A stretch of 36,136 nucleotides of DNA from Gammaproteobacteria bacterium (GTDB lineage Bacteria; Pseudomonadota; Gammaproteobacteria; SZUA-140), in contig WGNS01000056.1 of NCBI GenBank assembly GCA_016124415.1, positions 1 to 36,136 on the forward strand. The letters run 5' to 3'. Positions 32,744 to 36,136 of the stretch are shown here, one piece after another (positions within the stretch are counted from its first letter, which is position 1; each line of letters begins with the position of its first letter). The notes beneath the pieces are model-generated. The model was not told the DNA's origin, made no database searches, and saw nothing but the letters and a program-made list of their open reading frames with translations. Position numbers and translations under genes: made by a program.

Positions 32744-34945
32744 TTAGAACGTATATTTGAACTCCAGGAACAAGCGGTCGTTGTCGCGAAAATTCCCGAT
32801 GAACTGGAAGTGCTGGTCGATCGCCACGATATCCGTCGCTCTACCGGCTCGCGCCGCCACACCGAGCTGCGAACGCTGACCGTAAAAGAGATCAAATCCC
32901 GCCGAAACCTGGAAATGCCCCGTAACGTCGAAGGTCACCTTCGGCTTCAGATAAACCTCTTTCTGGTTGAACAGGATAATCGCCAACAGTGTGAATACGG
33001 CATTGTCCTCCGGCATCGGGTGCCGAACGAACAGATTGAAACTCGTATCGAACTCGTCCTGAATCAGCGCATTGTCATAGTTCAGGATGATCCACTGCAT
33101 GATGCCCGGGGAGAAATCGGTTTTCCACAGATTGAAATCCAACCCCAGTCCCCAGCGAATGTGATCCCGTCTGAGTTCGCCCAGGTTATCGATATAGCCA
33201 TCGTGGTCACGGTCAACGATACCCAGACCGAAGAACTTGTCCTTGACGTAGGCGAATTCGCCTTTGATCACCTGCCCGAAGAACGGACGCTGGAACGTGC
33301 TGCCCAAGATATGGATGCGCGTATATCGGGGCGTGAACGGATTGATGCCGGTCGTATCCGGCTGATCGATCAGGATATGGCGGAACACCACGGGGAAGTC
33401 GTCCCAGGTGTAGAAATAACTAAAGGTCAGGTCGGTGTCGAAGATCGTCTTCTGGACCCTGAATCCCCATTCGCTGTTCTCCAGCTTGTAGTTCTGAGGG
33501 TATGTCGTACCCGGCACCGTTTGCAGCAGTTCCCACTCGGAACCCGAAGGTGCAGGCTTGTGGAACTTGAGCTCGGGGATGAAAATCATCTCGTAGTTGG
33601 TGGACTCCCCGTAATAATCGAGCTTCGCGGACCATAGAGGAATACGATAGTCGATCAAATCCGGCAGAATCAGCTCACGAAAGTCCATCGGATTGATTTC
33701 ATCGACGATGCGAACTCCGGTCAGCACACCCCAGACGATGAATTGCTTGCCGAAGCGCATGTCGTAGTTATCGCCGAGCACGTCGAGGTAGAGCTCACGG
33801 AACGTCGCGACCGAGGAATCCTTTTCCTCTTGCAGCCCTTCGACGAAGTTGAGTGGCTGCAAATCCTCTCGCTCCGCTCTTGCGGTAATCGTGTCGTAGT
33901 CATAGAACTGATAGACGCTGTCTACATAGGCCCATGCACTGGCGCCGATTTCGAAGGTATCGTTGATCGCGTATCGCCCCTTCAGATAGACGATGTTGCG
34001 CATCTTTGTAAACGATCGCGGCTCCTTGAAACGATAAGCCGTCTCGTTCTTCAGGTATCCGCTCAGATTGACGGTTTCACCGAAATCCTGAAGCTTCGTC
34101 AGGCCGTCCTCCCAAATCGAAGGCAAGGTCGAGTCCTCCTCCACACCACCCGGGTTCGGTACCAACGTTTCGTTTTGCCAGATCGATGAGGAAGTACTGG
34201 GCGCAATCTGAGCCGTGCCCAGCGAGCTCGATGGTATCGACTTGGGCGTGATCGTGCCGTTGAGCCAGATCGAGGATACGGCCTCGATTCCAATCGCCTT
34301 GATCGCTCTGCTCACCGGGGCCGGCAATTCGCCGGCGGAAGCAGGCAGAATCGTGCCGTTGCTCCAGATCGACGTTGACGGTTTCACCTCCGAGACCGGC
34401 GCGCGGTATTTCGCGACAGCCACCGGACCCAAGGGGGGCGGCGAGAATTTGGGCGTGATCGTGCCGTCGTCCCAGATCGACCTCGACGGCCTCGGATTCA
34501 GCGCCCTGCGAGTCGCGCCCGGTGGTGAGGGTTTGGGAACGATCGTGCCGTCGCCCCAGATCGACGTCGGCGTCCTCGGACTCAGCGCCCTGCGGGTCGC
34601 GCCCGGTAAACCGGGCTTGGGAACGATCGTGCCATCGCCCCAGATCGACGTCGGCGTCGGCGTCCTCGGACGCAGTGCCCTGCGGGTCGCACCCGGTAGG
34701 CCGGGCTTGGGAGCGATCGTGCCGTTGCCCCAGATCGACGTCGGGGACTTGGTCCCAAACGCCCCGGCCCCCGGACCCAATGGTTCGTGCGTGGGAACGA
34801 TCGTGCCGTCGCTCCAAATCGAGGACGCGCGCGCGGACGGGAGCTGAGGAGAAGCGCAAAACAACAGGGCGACGATCGCGCCGATAAACGATAAAGAGTA
34901 CCTATAAACGGGATGGTGCCGATGTGAGGAGCGCAAGTTACCCAC
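32744..34945 (-). CDS. DUF1302-like outer membrane barrel with N-terminal SIWxxGTIxP repeats
   Basis: The 733-residue exported protein starts at GTG (34945) with AAGG upstream; no better start is visible. The signal peptide ends near SARA (residue 40). Residues 42-286 hold nine copies of S-I-W-x-x-G-T-I-x-P, starting at 42, 70, 100, 128, 156, 192, 225, 254 and 276; the last two are degenerate. Linkers are Pro-rich, and three are nearly identical (PGATRRAL). After about 290 a barrel begins (VNLSGYLKNETAYRF). It contains the DUF1302-like RELYLDVLGDNYDMRFGKQFIVWG and INPMDFREL, and ends EFKYTF. It lies between the LolA-like gene and the MMPL exporter. I know of no protein with this repeat, and its role is unknown. 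Confidence 0.85.
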   Translation of the reverse strand: MGNLRSSHRHHPVYRYSLSFIGAIVALLFCASPQLPSARASSIWSDGTIVPTHEPLGPGAGAFGTKSPTSIWGNGTIAPKPGLPGATRRALRPRTPTPTSIWGDGTIVPKPGLPGATRRALSPRTPTSIWGDGTIVPKPSPPGATRRALNPRPSRSIWDDGTITPKFSPPPLGPVAVAKYRAPVSEVKPSTSIWSNGTILPASAGELPAPVSRAIKAIGIEAVSSIWLNGTITPKSIPSSSLGTAQIAPSTSSSIWQNETLVPNPGGVEEDSTLPSIWEDGLTKLQDFGETVNLSGYLKNETAYRFKEPRSFTKMRNIVYLKGRYAINDTFEIGASAWAYVDSVYQFYDYDTITARAEREDLQPLNFVEGLQEEKDSSVATFRELYLDVLGDNYDMRFGKQFIVWGVLTGVRIVDEINPMDFRELILPDLIDYRIPLWSAKLDYYGESTNYEMIFIPELKFHKPAPSGSEWELLQTVPGTTYPQNYKLENSEWGFRVQKTIFDTDLTFSYFYTWDDFPVVFRHILIDQPDTTGINPFTPRYTRIHILGSTFQRPFFGQVIKGEFAYVKDKFFGLGIVDRDHDGYIDNLGELRRDHIRWGLGLDFNLWKTDFSPGIMQWIILNYDNALIQDEFDTSFNLFVRHPMPEDNAVFTLLAIILFNQKEVYLKPKVTFDVTGHFQVSAGFDLFYGQRSQLGVAARAGRATDIVAIDQHFQFIGNFRDNDRLFLEFKYTF
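34088..34822 (-). repeat. Region encoding nine SIWxxGTIxP repeats
   Basis: This stretch encodes residues 42-286 of the barrel protein. Motif spacing is 28, 30, 28, 28, 36, 33, 29 and 22 residues. Trp is present in all nine copies and GTI in seven. Regular spacing with Pro-rich linkers suggests short beta units on an extended stalk in the periplasm or at the surface. Confidence 0.85.
34481..34738 (-). repeat. Tandem DNA repeat of 84-90 bases, three units
   Basis: Units encoding residues 70-99, 100-127 and 128-155 are nearly identical at DNA level, unlike the outer repeats. Shared stretches include the codons for SIWGDGTIVPKP and PGATRRAL. Lengths stay multiples of three (90, 84, 84), so copy-number change by slippage or recombination would keep the frame. 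Confidence 0.75.
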
Positions 34946-35005
34946 TAACCTTGTAGAATGCCAAGAGAGATTCGCGGTACATGGCCTATATATCCGCAGC
35001 GTGAC

Positions 35006-35035
35006 AGTATACCTGAAGTCACTTAGTGGTGACTT
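35006..35035 (-). promoter_or_regulatory. Possible promoter with operator-like dyad for the barrel gene
   Basis: On the minus strand TATACT (35006-35011) lies just downstream of the perfect dyad AAGTCAC-N6-GTGACTT (35016-35035), which covers the -35/spacer area. No good TTGACA is visible, as expected if an activator or other factor binds the dyad. It would start transcription about 55 bases before the barrel GTG. Confidence 0.35.
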
Positions 35036-35199
35036 AACCTGGGCTCCGGAACGTTCCTGTCGCCCCTCTGGACGAGGCCGCTATCACTACGGCCTTCGAC
35101 ATGTAGGCGCTGGCTCCAAGCACGACACCCGACCTTCAACACTGCTGTTTCACGGACGAGACAAGCAACGACGAAAAAGAAAAGGTCGGCACGGCAGGA

Positions 35200-35237
35200 C
35201 GAAAAATAAACACAAGAACACTCCTTGTTTCTTGTGT
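35200..35237 (-). terminator. Intrinsic terminator of the LolA-like gene
   Basis: The perfect nine-base arms ACACAAGAA (35210-35218) and TTCTTGTGT (35229-35237) enclose a 10-base loop. On the minus strand the stem is followed by a T-rich run (TTTATTTTTC). It lies about 90 bases past the LolA-like stop, so the barrel gene downstream probably has its own promoter. Confidence 0.7.
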
Positions 35238-35326
35238 CTTTTACCTTGTATCTCGCGTCTAAGACCATCGACGGTATCGGAGCTCGCGACTCACGCTCGC
35301 TCCGACCTACCCGTCAATTCGACGCC

Positions 35327-36136
35327 TTAGCGTACACCCCGCTTCATCGTCCGTTCGGTGAACAAGCGTTGCGTCAGGCCTACGTTGATCTCGACATCGC
35401 GAATCTCAAAAACAGACGTATGGCCGGATTGCAGATTGTCGATGGTCGCCTGATCCCACACCCAAGCGTCGTCGACCTTCTGCCACGTCATTTTCTGCAC
35501 CTTGAGCAGCGCACCGTGGGTGTCGTAGTACTCAATGCGGGTTTTATTGCAGTCCTTCCAATCCGGAGCGGCCTGATACCAGGACACTTCCTTGCTGTAG
35601 AGCGGACTATCGCCGGAAGGAATCGTCTCAATGACATAATAGGTCTTACCGTCTGCTTGCTCCTCCCGCAACAGGCTATGCTTGTCGTCCTGGGGCAGAT
35701 GCGTCTCGATATCATAGTAAGTCATCTCCGATCCCAAGAAGCTGTCGCCGGGATCGCGTACCGATACTCTGCGAATCGTCTTCAGGCTGGGGAGGTATAA
35801 CCATTGTTCGGCGCTACGGTGGAGCTGAGGCATATAGTTCCAACGCATGAATGCCGTGCCCTTCGCATCCAGAGGGAACTCCGTGAACAGCACCATCTTA
35901 TCGAGAATGTCGTCTTCGCCTTTATTGTCGATCCAATACCTGCGATAGACACGACGTTTTTCGTTACCTTCTGCGTCGCGCAGTATGACCGTCATCCGAC
36001 TACGTTGGTCGTTTCCGAGCGGGGTATCGATATCGCAACGTTGAATGATCTCTTCGGCGGAAGGCGCGGCAGCCGCTTGGCCACCTGCAGCCAGCAACGG
36101 GGCAAAAAACGCTGCCAGCATCGCAATGCCGGTAAA
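35327..36136 (-). CDS. LolA-like outer membrane lipoprotein-sorting protein (5' end beyond window)
   Basis: The frame is open to the window edge. The first ATG in the window (36121) falls inside what looks like a signal peptide (GIAMLAAFFAPLLAAGGQAAAA), so the true start probably lies outside. The mature part begins near APSAEEIIQRCDIDTP. It has the family segments YWIDNKGEDDILDKMVLF, GTAFMRWNY, QWLYLPSLKTIRRVS, FLGSEMTYYDIE and a C-terminal RGVR, also seen in the paralogue at 4049. It lacks that protein's His-rich loop. It should be a periplasmic carrier or sensor of lipids or lipoproteins. Its terminator separates it from the barrel gene, but the shared strand and typical association with MMPL exporters support a common role. 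Confidence 0.85.
   Translation of the reverse strand, partial: FTGIAMLAAFFAPLLAAGGQAAAAPSAEEIIQRCDIDTPLGNDQRSRMTVILRDAEGNEKRRVYRRYWIDNKGEDDILDKMVLFTEFPLDAKGTAFMRWNYMPQLHRSAEQWLYLPSLKTIRRVSVRDPGDSFLGSEMTYYDIETHLPQDDKHSLLREEQADGKTYYVIETIPSGDSPLYSKEVSWYQAAPDWKDCNKTRIEYYDTHGALLKVQKMTWQKVDDAWVWDQATIDNLQSGHTSVFEIRDVEINVGLTQRLFTERTMKRGVR

Larger units (their letters stand above)
34946..35326. other. Gene-free gap between the LolA-like and barrel genes
   Basis: These 381 bases hold the terminator of the LolA-like gene (35200-35237) and a dyad with a -10-like TATACT before the barrel gene. I see no credible coding region; the short frames present have no family features or ribosome sites. Confidence 0.5.

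Noticed and set aside
34215-34847. Plus-strand frame with its own repeats opposite the SIW repeats
   Set aside because: The repeats are the antisense image of the tandem DNA. The minus frame has signal peptide, barrel and stop in the right places.

Overview
The window looks like chromosome of a GC-rich Gammaproteobacterium, probably near the Chromatiales or other sulfur-oxidising lineages. Three things suggest this. The order gshB - tonB - yqgE - ruvX - pyrR - pyrB - pyrC' is the one known from Pseudomonas. The glutamate-cysteine ligase is of the Acidithiobacillus/Nitrosomonas type. Short GC-rich palindromes of the GGGCACGGC..GCCGTGCCC kind are scattered between genes. No genus can be named from this alone. 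I saw no tRNA, rRNA, CRISPR array, insertion sequence or prophage.

Layout. (a) 189-3702, minus: an alpha/beta hydrolase followed by mtnB, mtnD, mtnC and serB, i.e. the late steps of methionine salvage plus phosphoserine phosphatase, in overlapping genes. Upstream lies a compact RNA-sized unit (3804-3911) with a sigma-E-like promoter, CU-rich anti-Shine-Dalgarno motifs and an intrinsic terminator. (b) 4049-4876, plus: a LolA-like periplasmic protein. (c) 5078-7531, minus: the complete AmmeMemoRadiSam trio. (d) 7630-11797: a FadL-type porin, a peroxiredoxin, a small secreted protein, a COG0731-like radical SAM enzyme and a lipoprotein. (e) 11939-14297, plus: a tightly coupled operon of two DUF1538 membrane proteins, a PII-like protein and a CBS-domain protein, probably a regulated ion transporter. 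(f) 14373-25551, minus: dcd, mrp, then a long gene string that reads gshA-gshB-apbE-NusG_II-Gx-tonB-yqgE-ruvX-pyrR-pyrB-pyrC'. The ApbE/NusG_II/Gx trio inside it resembles the flavinylation/EetA/EetB part of the Gram-positive extracellular electron transfer locus. The dihydroorotase homologue has lost its metal-binding HxH and should be the non-catalytic PyrC' type. (g) 25769-28707, plus: rph, rdgB, a small secreted protein and hemW. (h) 28725-36136, minus: a putative envelope transport locus with a LolA-like protein (cut by the window edge), a DUF1302-like outer-membrane barrel, an RND/MMPL exporter and another outer-membrane barrel.

The most unusual material is in (h) and upstream of (a). 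The barrel encoded at 32744-34945 carries nine copies of a SIWxxGTIxP peptide between its signal peptide and its barrel, some of them recent DNA duplications. Its MMPL neighbour has a Trp/Gly/Asn-rich then Lys/Asp-rich insertion in its first periplasmic domain. I infer, without proof, that these proteins work together to move a lipid or other hydrophobic substrate across the envelope.
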